A stretch of DNA of 40,810 bases from positions 18,160-58,969 of the forward strand of contig NZ_JACHXK010000030.1 in assembly GCF_014192105.1 (NCBI RefSeq). The letters run 5' to 3'. The position numbers and the translations under genes were made by a program. Below, piece after piece: positions 1 through 7,337 of this stretch. Position 1 is the first letter of the stretch. Every line of letters begins with the position of its first letter. The notes under the pieces are model-generated. The model saw only the letters and a program-made list of their open reading frames with translations. It ran no database searches and was not told the origin of the DNA. This DNA is from Paenibacillus phyllosphaerae (GTDB taxonomy: Bacteria; Bacillota; Bacilli; Paenibacillales; Paenibacillaceae).

Positions 1-261
1 CCGCTTCTTCGCTGCTTGCGACTTGCTCGCTCAGCTTGCCTTCGAGCTCATTGCGCACTGCCGCTAGGCGGGCTTCCGCCTCTGCTGCCGCTTCTTCGCT
101 GCTTGCGACTTGCTCGCTCAGCTTGCCTTCGAGCTCATTGCGCACTGCCGCTAGGCGGGCTTCCGCCTCTGCTGCCGCTTCTTCACTACTGGCGACTTGT
201 TCGCTCAGCTTGCCTTCGAGCTCTTCACGCACTGCCGCAAGGCGGGCTTCCGCCTCAGCGA
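1..261 (-). repeat. 87-bp in-frame tandem repeat coding 29 residues
   Basis: Units begin at 1, 88 and 175. The first two are identical over the 87 bases seen; the third (175-261) differs at a few positions. Read on the minus strand each unit encodes 29 residues running EAEARLAAVRNELEGKLSEQ then VASSEEAAA. The array continues past the left edge. The near-identity at DNA level suggests recent duplication or ongoing copy-number change within the coiled coil. Confidence 0.9.
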
Positions 262-2389
262 CCGTAGCTTCGTGAGCCGCCTGTAATGCCGCGACAGCTT
301 CCTCATGCTCCCGCCGAAGATGCTCGCGCAGGTCCTGCTGCTCGCTACGAACCGCTTCGAGTACGGCTTGATGCGCCTCGCGCTCCTGAAGCAACTGGGC
401 TTCCAACTGCTCTCGCACACGATCAAGTTTGCTCGAAGCTGCGGCCTCTGCCTCTTCGAAGGCAGCCAACAGCTGCTCGAGCTCGGCATTGGCCGCTGCC
501 TGCTGCGTGCGCCCTCGTTCCTGCTCGTTGGCCAGCTGCTCCGTCAGCTTGCCAAGCTGAGTCTGCAGATCTGTCAGGCTGCTAGAATGCGCCCCGCGTT
601 CATGTTCCAGCTGCCCTTGCAACTTGCGATGTTCGTCTTCTAGCACGCTGTACAGCTCTTCTACCTCAACCGTTGCCTGCTGCGCGGATGCAAGCTTAGC
701 CTCCAGCTCGGATCGCAACTGTTCCAGCGCTTGCGCGGCGTTCGCCTCAGCCTCAAGCTGCGCGGCGATCGCTTGCTCCTGCTCTTGCTCGAGCTGTCGG
801 CGCAATGCGGCCAGTTCCGACTCGGATTTGGCGAGCGCTTCAGACTGCTCAGCCAGCTTGCCTTCCAGTTCTTCCTGCACTTCCTTAAGCCGGGCAGCCG
901 CTGCTTCTTCGGCATCCAGCTGCGCCGCTATCGTCTGCTCCAGCTGGGATTCTAGCTCTTGGCGAACCCGTGCAAGCGTATCTCCGGCCGCCTCAGCCGC
1001 CGCCTTATGGCCAGCTTCGGCTTCCGCAAGACGCTCGTCTAGCTCGAGACGGGCCAGCTGCAGCAGATCCGCTGCTTCCGCTTCCGCTGCAGCCGCTGCC
1101 GACAACGCTTGCTCTAGCTCATTATTCTTGCGCGAGAGGAGAGCGCTTGCCGCTTCGCGCTCACGTTCGAGCTCGATCTGCGACTCTTCCCTCGTCTGTT
1201 CCAATTCCATACGCAGCAATTCAAGCGCTTCCGCGTGAGACTTCTGCGCCTCTTCAAGCTCTGCTCGCAGCTCCTCGCGCACGCGGGAAAGTTGCTCAGC
1301 CGCCGCTTCCTCGGCTTCCATATGCGCGAGAAGCGCTTGCTCCAGCTCGCCTTGAATCCGCGCCAGCTCAAGCCTAGTCTGCTCGCGCTCTTGCGTCAGC
1401 TGCGCTTCCTGAGCTTGCAGCTGCTCCATAGCTGCCTTGAGCGCCTCTTCATGGGCGCTCTCGGAGAGCGCAAGCTCTAGCTGCAACTCTTCCTTCACGC
1501 GAGCCAGTTCGTCCGCCGCAAGTTGCGTGGCTTGCTCGAATTGAGCGCGCTGTTCGCTAAGCTGCTGCTCCAGCGCCTCCCGGATCGTTGCCGCCTGTGC
1601 GGCATGAGCGTCCCGAAGGGCAGCAAGCTCTTGTTCGCGCTCGCCGCGCAACTGGCTAAGTGCCTCTTCCTTTGCGGACAGTTCTTCTTCCTGCGCTTGC
1701 CGCAGCTGATTAAGCGCTTCTTCGGATTGGCTCCGCAGCACGCTGACCTCTTCTTCCTTTGCGCGGCGCAGCTCGTTCAATTCTTGTTCCTTCGTTTGGC
1801 GAAGCTCATCCAGCTCTAGCTCTTTCATCTCTTGCAGTTCGCTTAACTCTTGCTCCTGCGCTTGACGTAGTTCGTTTAGCTCTCGTTCTTTTGTCTCTTG
1901 AAGGGCGGTCAGCTCTTGCGTTCTCGCCTGCTTAAGCTCGCCGAGCTCCCGTTCTTTGGACTGACGAAGCTCGTTTAACTCTTGGTCCTTCGTTTCGCGA
2001 AGCGCAGCAAGCTCCGTAGCCGCTTCCTCATAAGCGCGCTCCAGCTCTGCCATCGCTTCACTGCGCACCGATTCGAGCTCGCCGGCAATTGCGGCATGCG
2101 CCGCTTGCATCTGCTCGAGCTCCACGCCAAGCACTTTGCAGCGGATTTCCGCTTCATGCAGGCGCTCATTCTCCCGGCCTAGACGATAGACGTCTTCCGC
2201 CATATGTACAGCGGCAAGGACCGCAATTTTCGGCAAATCAAGCCTCGGATACCCCTTGGCCAGCTTGTGCATATTCTCATCGACCAGCGCTGCAACGCGC
2301 CGGATATATTCCGGGTTCGAATGCCCTGTTAGTTTAAATTGATTACCGTATATATCAACCGTTACCCGTGTTCGTCCGGCAGCATCCAT
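1..2389 (-). CDS. zapA: ZapA-domain protein with very long coiled-coil extension (partial, runs off left edge)
   Basis: The gene starts at ATG 2389 with GAGGAGGAA (2399-2407) about 9 bases upstream and stays open for 796 codons to the window edge, so its C-terminus is not seen. Residues 1 to about 85 read as a ZapA domain: a VTVDIYGNQFKL strand, the S-N-P-EYIRRVAALVDE helix and the PRLDLPKIAVLAAVHMAED stretch. ZapA normally ends near residue 85-100, after a short coiled coil, and bundles FtsZ at the division septum. Here everything after about residue 90 is Glu/Ala/Leu/Gln-rich coiled coil without Pro or Gly breaks of note, with hendecad repeats (residues 136-234) and a 29-residue tandem repeat at the visible end. 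It lies downstream of pheST, the usual zapA place in Firmicutes. The ZapA call is secure; an FtsZ-associated role for the long rod is inference. Confidence 0.85.
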   Translation of the reverse strand, partial: MDAAGRTRVTVDIYGNQFKLTGHSNPEYIRRVAALVDENMHKLAKGYPRLDLPKIAVLAAVHMAEDVYRLGRENERLHEAEIRCKVLGVELEQMQAAHAAIAGELESVRSEAMAELERAYEEAATELAALRETKDQELNELRQSKERELGELKQARTQELTALQETKERELNELRQAQEQELSELQEMKELELDELRQTKEQELNELRRAKEEEVSVLRSQSEEALNQLRQAQEEELSAKEEALSQLRGEREQELAALRDAHAAQAATIREALEQQLSEQRAQFEQATQLAADELARVKEELQLELALSESAHEEALKAAMEQLQAQEAQLTQEREQTRLELARIQGELEQALLAHMEAEEAAAEQLSRVREELRAELEEAQKSHAEALELLRMELEQTREESQIELEREREAASALLSRKNNELEQALSAAAAAEAEAADLLQLARLELDERLAEAEAGHKAAAEAAGDTLARVRQELESQLEQTIAAQLDAEEAAAARLKEVQEELEGKLAEQSEALAKSESELAALRRQLEQEQEQAIAAQLEAEANAAQALEQLRSELEAKLASAQQATVEVEELYSVLEDEHRKLQGQLEHERGAHSSSLTDLQTQLGKLTEQLANEQERGRTQQAAANAELEQLLAAFEEAEAAASSKLDRVREQLEAQLLQEREAHQAVLEAVRSEQQDLREHLRREHEEAVAALQAAHEATVAEAEARLAAVREELEGKLSEQVASSEEAAAEAEARLAAVRNELEGKLSEQVASSEEAAAEAEARLAAVRNELEGKLSEQVASSEEA
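1688..1984 (-). repeat. Nine tandem 11-residue (hendecad) repeats in the ZapA-fusion coiled coil
   Basis: Residues 136-234 divide into nine 11-residue units, for example QELNELRQSKE, RELGELKQART, QELTALQETKE, RELNELRQAQE, QELSELQEMKE, LELDELRQTKE, QELNELRRAKE. Leu recurs at fixed positions and each unit is flanked by Glu/Gln/Lys. An 11-residue periodicity is typical of nearly straight or slightly right-handed coiled coils rather than the usual heptad left-handed form. After this block the pattern becomes less regular. Confidence 0.85.
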
Positions 2390-2484
2390 GAAGGCAGTTC
2401 CTCCTCGGGAATAAATCCATTTATCCCATCAAACTTGTGACGCTATGAATCTCGTAAAAGACCATTTATGTTGCTATTCAAACT

Positions 2485-2514
2485 AGCATAACCGATACGC
2501 GCAAGATGAATCAA
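2485..2514 (-). promoter_or_regulatory. Possible sigma-A promoter for the zapA fusion
   Basis: On the minus strand TTGATT (2514-2509) and TATGCT (2490-2485) are 18 bases apart, about 95 bases before the ATG at 2389. The -35 hexamer overlaps the edge of the repeat element at 2512. Both boxes are only moderate matches. Confidence 0.35.
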
Positions 2515-2672
2515 GGTGAAACGGCTGCCGCCACTTATTGTAGCGGGGCGCGTTTCACTCCGGAGAATTCTAAGCCTCGTTTATTACGTGTAACGTATAA
2601 ATACTTAGAATTCAAGGTGAAACGGCCATCGCCACCTATTGTAGCGAGGCGCGTTGCATTTCGGAGAATTCT
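2512..2672. repeat. Two imperfect copies of a ~60-bp intergenic element joined by an inverted repeat
   Basis: Copy 1 is 2512-2571 and copy 2 is 2613-2672, offset 101 bases and differing at about 8 of 60 positions. Both begin CAAGGTGAAACGGC and end CGGAGAATTCT. Copy 1 has inverted arms GTGAAACG (2516-2523) and CGTTTCAC (2551-2558); the right arm is altered in copy 2. Between the copies, GAATTCTAAG (2565-2574) and CTTAGAATTC (2604-2613) form a 10-bp perfect inverted repeat. No ORF with a ribosome binding site fits here. It looks like a dispersed, REP- or MITE-like intergenic element, placed between the pheST terminator and the zapA promoter. Confidence 0.75.
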
Positions 2673-2736
2673 TGCGCGGTATGCATCCCCGATCAGGCTG
2701 TAAGCCGACTGCCGGCTCGCTCTGACAGCCCAAAAA

Positions 2737-2789
2737 CAATAAAAAAGCCGTAACGAATCGGTTCGCAAGGAACTAATTCGATACGGCTT
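2737..2789 (-). terminator. Rho-independent terminator of the pheST operon
   Basis: AAGCCGTAACGAAT (2745-2758) pairs with ATTCGATACGGCTT (2776-2789) with one mismatch, followed on the minus strand by TTTTTTATTG. It lies 14 bases past the pheT stop, so it separates pheST from the zapA fusion. Confidence 0.9.
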
Positions 2790-2803
2790 AAAGCATCTCC
2801 TGC

Positions 2804-5245
2804 CTATTTGCGCAATTCGGCGCCAAAAGATTGTTCGAGGTTCGACACGACTTTACCGTGAAGCTCAGTCACTTCTTCGTCGGTCAGCGTACGCTCTGCG
2901 TGACGGTATACGAGCGCAATCGCGACGCTCTTCTTGTCCGCTCCCAGCTTCTCGCCGGTGAATACGTCGAACACGCGCACCGACTCCAGCAGCTCGCCGC
3001 CCTGCGCTGTCGCAGCGGCGATCAGCTTGCCGGCCGCCACCTCGCGGTCAAGCACAAGCGCGATATCGCGCTGCATGGCCGGGTAACGCGGGAGCGTCCG
3101 GTATTCGATCGCGAAGTCCGCTTCATCATATAGCGGCGCAAGCTCAAGCTCCACCACGTACGTGTCCACGAGGTCATTCGACAGCTGAACGGATGGATGC
3201 AGCATGCCGACATAACCGATCGTCTCATGCCCGCGCTCCGTCTCCAGCACGACTGCAGCCGTGCGGCCTGGATGCAGATGCTCGATATCGGCACGTTCGA
3301 AGGACAGCTCCTTCGTGACGCCGAGCAATTCGGCAATCGACTCCACAATTCCCTTGGCATCGTAGAAATCGACCGCTTCTGCCTTCCGGTTCCATTGCGA
3401 ACCGATCCGGTTACCTGTCAGCAATACGGCCAAACGATGCTTCTCCTGCGGCAAGCGCGTCAGCGTCTCTTCATCCGTATGGAATACGCTGCCGATCTCG
3501 AAGATCGCCACATCGTCATTCTTCCGGTTCCGGTTGTACGTCGCGGTCTCCATCAGTTGCGGCAGCAAGGATGTGCGCAGCACGCTGCGGTCTTCGCTCA
3601 TCGGCAGCGCCAGACGCACCGGATGAACGTCGCCGGACAACGCCGGGAACAGCTTCGTCCGCTCTGGATGGGTGAACGAGTAACTGATGACCTCATGCAG
3701 ACCGGCATGGGTCAGACGCTTGCGCAGCTCGCGGCGGATTGCCTGAGGCTTCGTCAATGCGCCCGGGGAAGTCGCTCCCTCGATCGGCGTCGTCGGAATG
3801 TTGTCGTAGCCGTACAAACGGGCCACTTCTTCGATCAGATCGACATCATGCGTAATGTCGCCGCGTCGAGTCGGCACGGTGACAGCGAACACGCCGTCCG
3901 TCGACAGTTCGAATGCGAATTGCAGGCGCGTGAAGATCGTCTCCACTTCAAGCTTGGATAGTTCCGTGCCGAGGTAGCCGTTAATCTTCGATAGCGATAC
4001 CTTGACCACCGCAGGCTCCGGCTGAGCCGAGACCGCCTCGACGACGCCTTCTAGCACAAGGCCGCTAGCCACTTCGGCGATCAGCGCCGCGGCGCGATCC
4101 AATGCCGGAATGACGCGGGCCGGGTCGACGCCTTTCTCGAAGCGAGCGCTGGATTCCGAGCGCAGGCCGAGCTGACGGCTTGTTTTGCGAACGCTGGAAC
4201 CGTCGAAGCGCGCGGACTCGAGCAAGATGTTGACCGTCGAATCCGTTACTTCGGAATTCGCTCCGCCCATGACGCCGGCAAGCGCGATCGGCGCCGTACC
4301 GTCCGTAATGACGAGCATATGCGGCTCAAGCTTGCGCACTTGGCCGTCCAGCGTCTCGATCTCTTCGCCTTCTTGAGCCACACGAACGAGGATTTGACCG
4401 CCTGCTACTTTATCCGCATCGAAGGCATGAAGCGGTTGGCCGTACTCGAGCATGACGTAGTTGGTCACGTCTACCACATTGTTGATCGGACGAATGCCGG
4501 CCGCCATCAGGCGATTCTGCATCCACTGCGGGGACGGGCCGATATGCACGTCTTTAATGTAGCGAGCCGAATAATGCGTGCATTGTTCTTTCGCATCGAT
4601 GGCAACTTTGATATGGCCGGAAGCCGGCTCGCTGGATCCGTTCAGGTTCGCCTGAGGGAGGTTAACCGGACGGCCTGTCAGTGCCGCAACTTCATAGGCA
4701 ACGCCCAGCATGCTCAGACAGTCGGAACGGTTCGGCGTCAGGTCGAGCTCGAGCACCTCGTCCTCGATCGCAAGCACGTCAAGGATCGACTTGCCGACCG
4801 GCGTACCTTCCGGCAGCACGAGAATACCCTCTTGCTGTTCCTTCGGCAGCAGCTTGTCGTTGAGGCCCAGCTCTTTCGCCGAGCAGATCATGCCTTGCGA
4901 TTCGACGCCGCGCAGCTTGGCGCGCTTGATCGCGAAGTCGCCCGGCAGCTTCGCGCCGATTGTCGCGACCGGCACGAGTTGGCCAGCGGCCACGTTTTTC
5001 GCGCCGCACACGATCTGGAGCAGCTCTTCTTGGCCGACATCCACCTTGCACACCGACAGCTTGTCGGCATCCGGATGCTTCTCGCGTTCCACGACATGGC
5101 CGACGACCACGCCGGTCACGCCTTTATTGCGGTTCTCGACGATATCGATCTCGATCCCGCCGCTTGTCATCAGCTCCGCGAGCCGTTCCCCGTTATAACC
5201 GTTCAGTTCAATATATTCTCGCAACCATTGATAGGATACGTTCAC
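2804..5245 (-). CDS. pheT: Phenylalanine--tRNA ligase, beta subunit
   Basis: The 813-residue protein is the beta chain of the alpha2-beta2 PheRS, which charges tRNA-Phe in the cytoplasm. I chose GTG at 5245 because AAGGAGG lies 8 bases upstream and the protein then begins MNVSYQWLREYIEL, matching the family start; an upstream ATG at 5284 would overlap pheS and adds 13 unlike residues. Domains in order: N-terminal EMAP/OB-type tRNA-binding region with GHVVEREKHPDADKLSVCKV and KLRGVESQGMICSAKELGL (about 40-150), the B3/B4 editing region with LTPNRSDCLSMLGVAYEVAA, B5, the catalytic-like core, and the C-terminal anticodon-binding FDX domain beginning near RYPAMQRDIALV. Length is normal. It follows pheS by 25 bases and is cotranscribed under the T-box leader. 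Confidence 0.98.
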   Translation of the reverse strand: MNVSYQWLREYIELNGYNGERLAELMTSGGIEIDIVENRNKGVTGVVVGHVVEREKHPDADKLSVCKVDVGQEELLQIVCGAKNVAAGQLVPVATIGAKLPGDFAIKRAKLRGVESQGMICSAKELGLNDKLLPKEQQEGILVLPEGTPVGKSILDVLAIEDEVLELDLTPNRSDCLSMLGVAYEVAALTGRPVNLPQANLNGSSEPASGHIKVAIDAKEQCTHYSARYIKDVHIGPSPQWMQNRLMAAGIRPINNVVDVTNYVMLEYGQPLHAFDADKVAGGQILVRVAQEGEEIETLDGQVRKLEPHMLVITDGTAPIALAGVMGGANSEVTDSTVNILLESARFDGSSVRKTSRQLGLRSESSARFEKGVDPARVIPALDRAAALIAEVASGLVLEGVVEAVSAQPEPAVVKVSLSKINGYLGTELSKLEVETIFTRLQFAFELSTDGVFAVTVPTRRGDITHDVDLIEEVARLYGYDNIPTTPIEGATSPGALTKPQAIRRELRKRLTHAGLHEVISYSFTHPERTKLFPALSGDVHPVRLALPMSEDRSVLRTSLLPQLMETATYNRNRKNDDVAIFEIGSVFHTDEETLTRLPQEKHRLAVLLTGNRIGSQWNRKAEAVDFYDAKGIVESIAELLGVTKELSFERADIEHLHPGRTAAVVLETERGHETIGYVGMLHPSVQLSNDLVDTYVVELELAPLYDEADFAIEYRTLPRYPAMQRDIALVLDREVAAGKLIAAATAQGGELLESVRVFDVFTGEKLGADKKSVAIALVYRHAERTLTDEEVTELHGKVVSNLEQSFGAELRK

Positions 5246-5270
5246 TGTATTAGCCTCCTTAAGTCTGATC

Positions 5271-6302
5271 TCACATTCGGACAAACTGGCTTAAGAAGCG
5301 CAGATCGTTCGTGTAGAAATGGCGGATATCGTCAATGCCGTATTTGAGCAAAGCGATCCGTTCAACGCCCATGCCGAAAGCGAAGCCCGTGACTTCGTTC
5401 GGATCGTAGCCGCCCATCTCGAGGACGCGCGGGTGCACCATGCCGCACCCGAGAATCTCGAGCCATCCGGTATGTTTGCACATCCGGCAGCCGTCGCCGC
5501 CGCATTGCGAACAAGTGACGTCAACTTCCGCGCTTGGCTCCGTGAACGGGAAGAAGCTTGGACGAAGGCGGATTTGCGCCTGTTTGCCGAACATCAGCTG
5601 CACGAATTGGAGCAATGTTCCCTTAAGGTCGCTCATCCGGATATTCGGGCCGACCACAAGGCCTTCGATCTGATTGAATTGGAAGGAATGCGTCGCGTCG
5701 TCATCGTCGCGGCGGTATACTTTGCCTGGGCAAATGATTTTAATCGGTTTGCCGTTGGCTGCTTTCATTGTGCGAACCTGTACCGGGGACGTCTGCGTAC
5801 GCATCAGAATATCGTCCGTCACATAGAAGGAATCCTGCATATCGCGGGCCGGATGATCCTTCGGCAGATTGAGAGCCTCGAAGTTGTAGTAATCCGTCTC
5901 GACTTCCGGACCTTCCGCAACGGTATAACCGAGTCCGACGAAAACATCCTCGATCTCTTGCACGACCTTGTTGAGCGGATGAACCGCGCCCGCGGTCGGC
6001 TTTTTGCCCGGCAGCGTCACGTCGATCGTCTCGGCGCGCAGACGGTTCTGCGTCTCCGCTTCCACGAATGCCGCTTGTTTCGTCTCGATGACCTCTTCAA
6101 TGGCAGCGCGCACATCGTTACCCACTTGCCCGATAACCGGACGCTCCTCCGCGCTTAACGCGCCCATGCCGCGAAGAATCTCCGTCAGCGCGCCTTTCTT
6201 GCCCAAATACTTGACGCGCAGCTCATTCAGCTGCTGCGGATCGGTTACGCCCTGCAGTTCCTGCAGCGCTTCGGAGCGTAATGCTTCCAACCGTTCTTTC
6301 AT
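5271..6302 (-). CDS. pheS: Phenylalanine--tRNA ligase, alpha subunit
   Basis: The 343-residue protein is the catalytic alpha chain of PheRS. I start it at ATG 6302 (MKERLEALRSEALQEL) because GGAGG sits 9 bases upstream; an earlier ATG at 6323 lies in the leader terminator region. The N-terminal coiled coil (about 1-85) is followed by the class II core: motif with EGPEVETDYYNFEALNLPKD, the HPARDMQDSFYV segment, RTQTSPVQVRTM, motif 2 KVYRRDDDDATHSFQFNQ, and motif 3 GFAFGMGVERIALLKYGI. A CXXC-type knuckle (CSQCGGDGCRMC) sits before motif 3, as in other Firmicutes. It is the first gene of the pheST operon. Confidence 0.98.
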   Translation of the reverse strand: MKERLEALRSEALQELQGVTDPQQLNELRVKYLGKKGALTEILRGMGALSAEERPVIGQVGNDVRAAIEEVIETKQAAFVEAETQNRLRAETIDVTLPGKKPTAGAVHPLNKVVQEIEDVFVGLGYTVAEGPEVETDYYNFEALNLPKDHPARDMQDSFYVTDDILMRTQTSPVQVRTMKAANGKPIKIICPGKVYRRDDDDATHSFQFNQIEGLVVGPNIRMSDLKGTLLQFVQLMFGKQAQIRLRPSFFPFTEPSAEVDVTCSQCGGDGCRMCKHTGWLEILGCGMVHPRVLEMGGYDPNEVTGFAFGMGVERIALLKYGIDDIRHFYTNDLRFLSQFVRM

Positions 6303-6320
6303 TCCTAATCGCCTCCATCG

Positions 6321-6365
6321 CAAAATAAAAAGATCCTTCCTCCCAAAGACAGGGACGAAAGGATC
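6321..6365 (-). terminator. Leader terminator of the pheS T-box
   Basis: GATCCTT (6332-6338) pairs with AAGGATC (6359-6365), extended by CCTCCC against GGGACG-type pairs, and is followed on the minus strand by TTTTTATTTTG. The T-box sequence overlaps the promoter-side arm, so formation of the antiterminator would exclude this hairpin. Confidence 0.88.
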
Positions 6366-6631
6366 GTGGTACCACCCATATTCAAACTATCCGCGCGCGC
6401 TTCGCCATGTGAGGCAAGACAAACGCATCGGCAGTTTCTTATGCTCCGGATATCGGCCGGATTGCCGGGCACTCCTACTGGCCCGCAGCAATAACGCTCA
6501 CGGTGTTCAGAAGCCTGCTCGGAAGGGAACTTCGGCAGCCTGATTCACGTGAAGATGCTCTCAATCTTCGGCATCTTCTCCCTGTACGACAGCACTGCGT
6601 ACTCTTCTTCCTCATCGCATTGACAAATATA
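6321..6631 (-). promoter_or_regulatory. T-box leader of pheST (tRNA-Phe responsive)
   Basis: The transcribed leader carries the conserved T-box sequence TGGGTGGTACCACG (complement of 6365-6378), then an antiterminator/terminator region containing TTTCGTCCCT, and ends just before the pheS ribosome binding site. The upstream part begins GGAAGAAGAGTACGC, which resembles the Stem I base with its AGTA motif. In this family uncharged tRNA pairs with the T-box and a specifier codon and allows read-through when the amino acid is scarce. The specifier should be a Phe codon; TTC triplets occur in the Stem I region but I cannot fix which is used without folding. Confidence 0.92.
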
Positions 6632-6637
6632 GTTCCG

Positions 6638-6667
6638 ATTATATATAAAATGTCGTCCAATAAGCAA
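6638..6667 (-). promoter_or_regulatory. Promoter of the pheST T-box transcript
   Basis: On the minus strand TTGCTT (6667-6662) and a perfect TATAAT (6643-6638) are 18 bases apart. The transcript would start near 6631, giving a leader of about 330 bases that contains the whole T-box. Confidence 0.6.
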
Positions 6668-6702
6668 GTGTTCCTGCCAAAATCCGTCGGTCTCCCGGCT
6701 GA

Positions 6703-7005
6703 CTAAGCTTGTCCGATGTCGTGGAGGCCAAGTATGAGCGTCGCCGGCTTCAGGATGATCGTGCCGCTGATCGGGTTCGTCCGGATATCGTATTCAATGC
6801 TCAAAACTTCTACCCGGTCCACTTCCTGCGTGCGCGTATCGTATACAACCTCGAATTCACGTAAGCCGATCCGCGGTACGATGACGGTGCTGCCGATGTG
6901 GAAGGCGAAGTCGGATGTCCCATATGTGAAGACGGCCGTAGTAATCGGTTCATTGTTCATATCTTTAATCTCGACCTGCTGAATAACGTTGTATACCTTA
7001 CTCAT
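6703..7005 (-). CDS. Small conserved-looking hypothetical protein
   Basis: The gene encodes 100 residues (MSKVYNVIQQVEIKDM at the start) and no family is recognised. GGGAGG lies 4 bases before ATG 7008 and 7 bases before ATG 7005, so I prefer 7005. The protein has no signal peptide or membrane segment. It is rich in alternating beta-strand-like stretches (TAVFTYGTSDFAFHIGST, LREFEVVYDTRTQEV, SGTIILKPATLILG), suggesting a small all-beta fold. It ends only 36 bases before the pheST promoter and is on the same strand, but no terminator was seen between them. Confidence 0.75.
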   Translation of the reverse strand: MSKVYNVIQQVEIKDMNNEPITTAVFTYGTSDFAFHIGSTVIVPRIGLREFEVVYDTRTQEVDRVEVLSIEYDIRTNPISGTIILKPATLILGLHDIGQA

Positions 7006-7176
7006 CATATGTCCTCCCTTAGTCCCTAGGTCCTATCTCATAGTAACTCATTCCGCTTGCTTGGGCGAGTCCCAATTATCATTGGGGGTCCAAGCAATTA
7101 TTGCTAATCGTCTAGAGTATGGACAAACGGCCGACTTCTATGCATCGGACGAGCCGAATCGATTGCGCCATGGTCG

Positions 7177-7215
7177 AATCGTACCGATTACGCCCTTGGT
7201 TTAATCGTACCGATT
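7177..7215. promoter_or_regulatory. Two copies of a 13-bp dyad (AATCG-TAC-CGATT)
   Basis: AATCGTACCGATT occurs at 7177-7189 and again at 7203-7215, centre to centre 26 bases. Each copy has inverted arms AATCG/CGATT around TAC, and a related AATCGATT lies just upstream near 7158. The spacing is about two and a half helical turns. This is the main content of the 332-base gap between 7005 and 7338, which also has a TATAAT at 7295-7300 that may be the -10 of the next gene, with no good -35. The dyads could be operator sites for the HVHP protein gene or the divergent small gene. Confidence 0.5.
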
Positions 7216-7337
7216 CAACCTGCCATTACCCGATTTTTACCCTTTATTTATCTTCGCTTTATCGATGTCGCCCGGTTGCTTTACGTTACGTGTGTATAAT
7301 GGCCCTCATACGAGAACGACTTCAAGGAGGGGCTGCA

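Noticed and set aside
1..261. Tandem repeat resembling a CRISPR array
   Set aside because: The units are contiguous, 87 bases long and in frame, with no spacers; they encode protein repeats.
16..1819. Plus-strand and other-frame reading frames rich in Ala, Ser, Arg and Leu across the first 1.8 kb
   Set aside because: They are shadows of the repetitive minus-strand coiled-coil gene, whose frame is open across the whole stretch and has a ZapA start and ribosome binding site.
2535..2768. Minus-strand frame of 77 codons over the intergenic repeat
   Set aside because: It runs through the repeat copies and the terminator region and has no ribosome binding site.
4319..5347. Long plus-strand reading frame of 342 codons opposite pheT
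   Set aside because: It is antisense to the well-matched pheT sequence, lacks a ribosome binding site and has no protein-like features.
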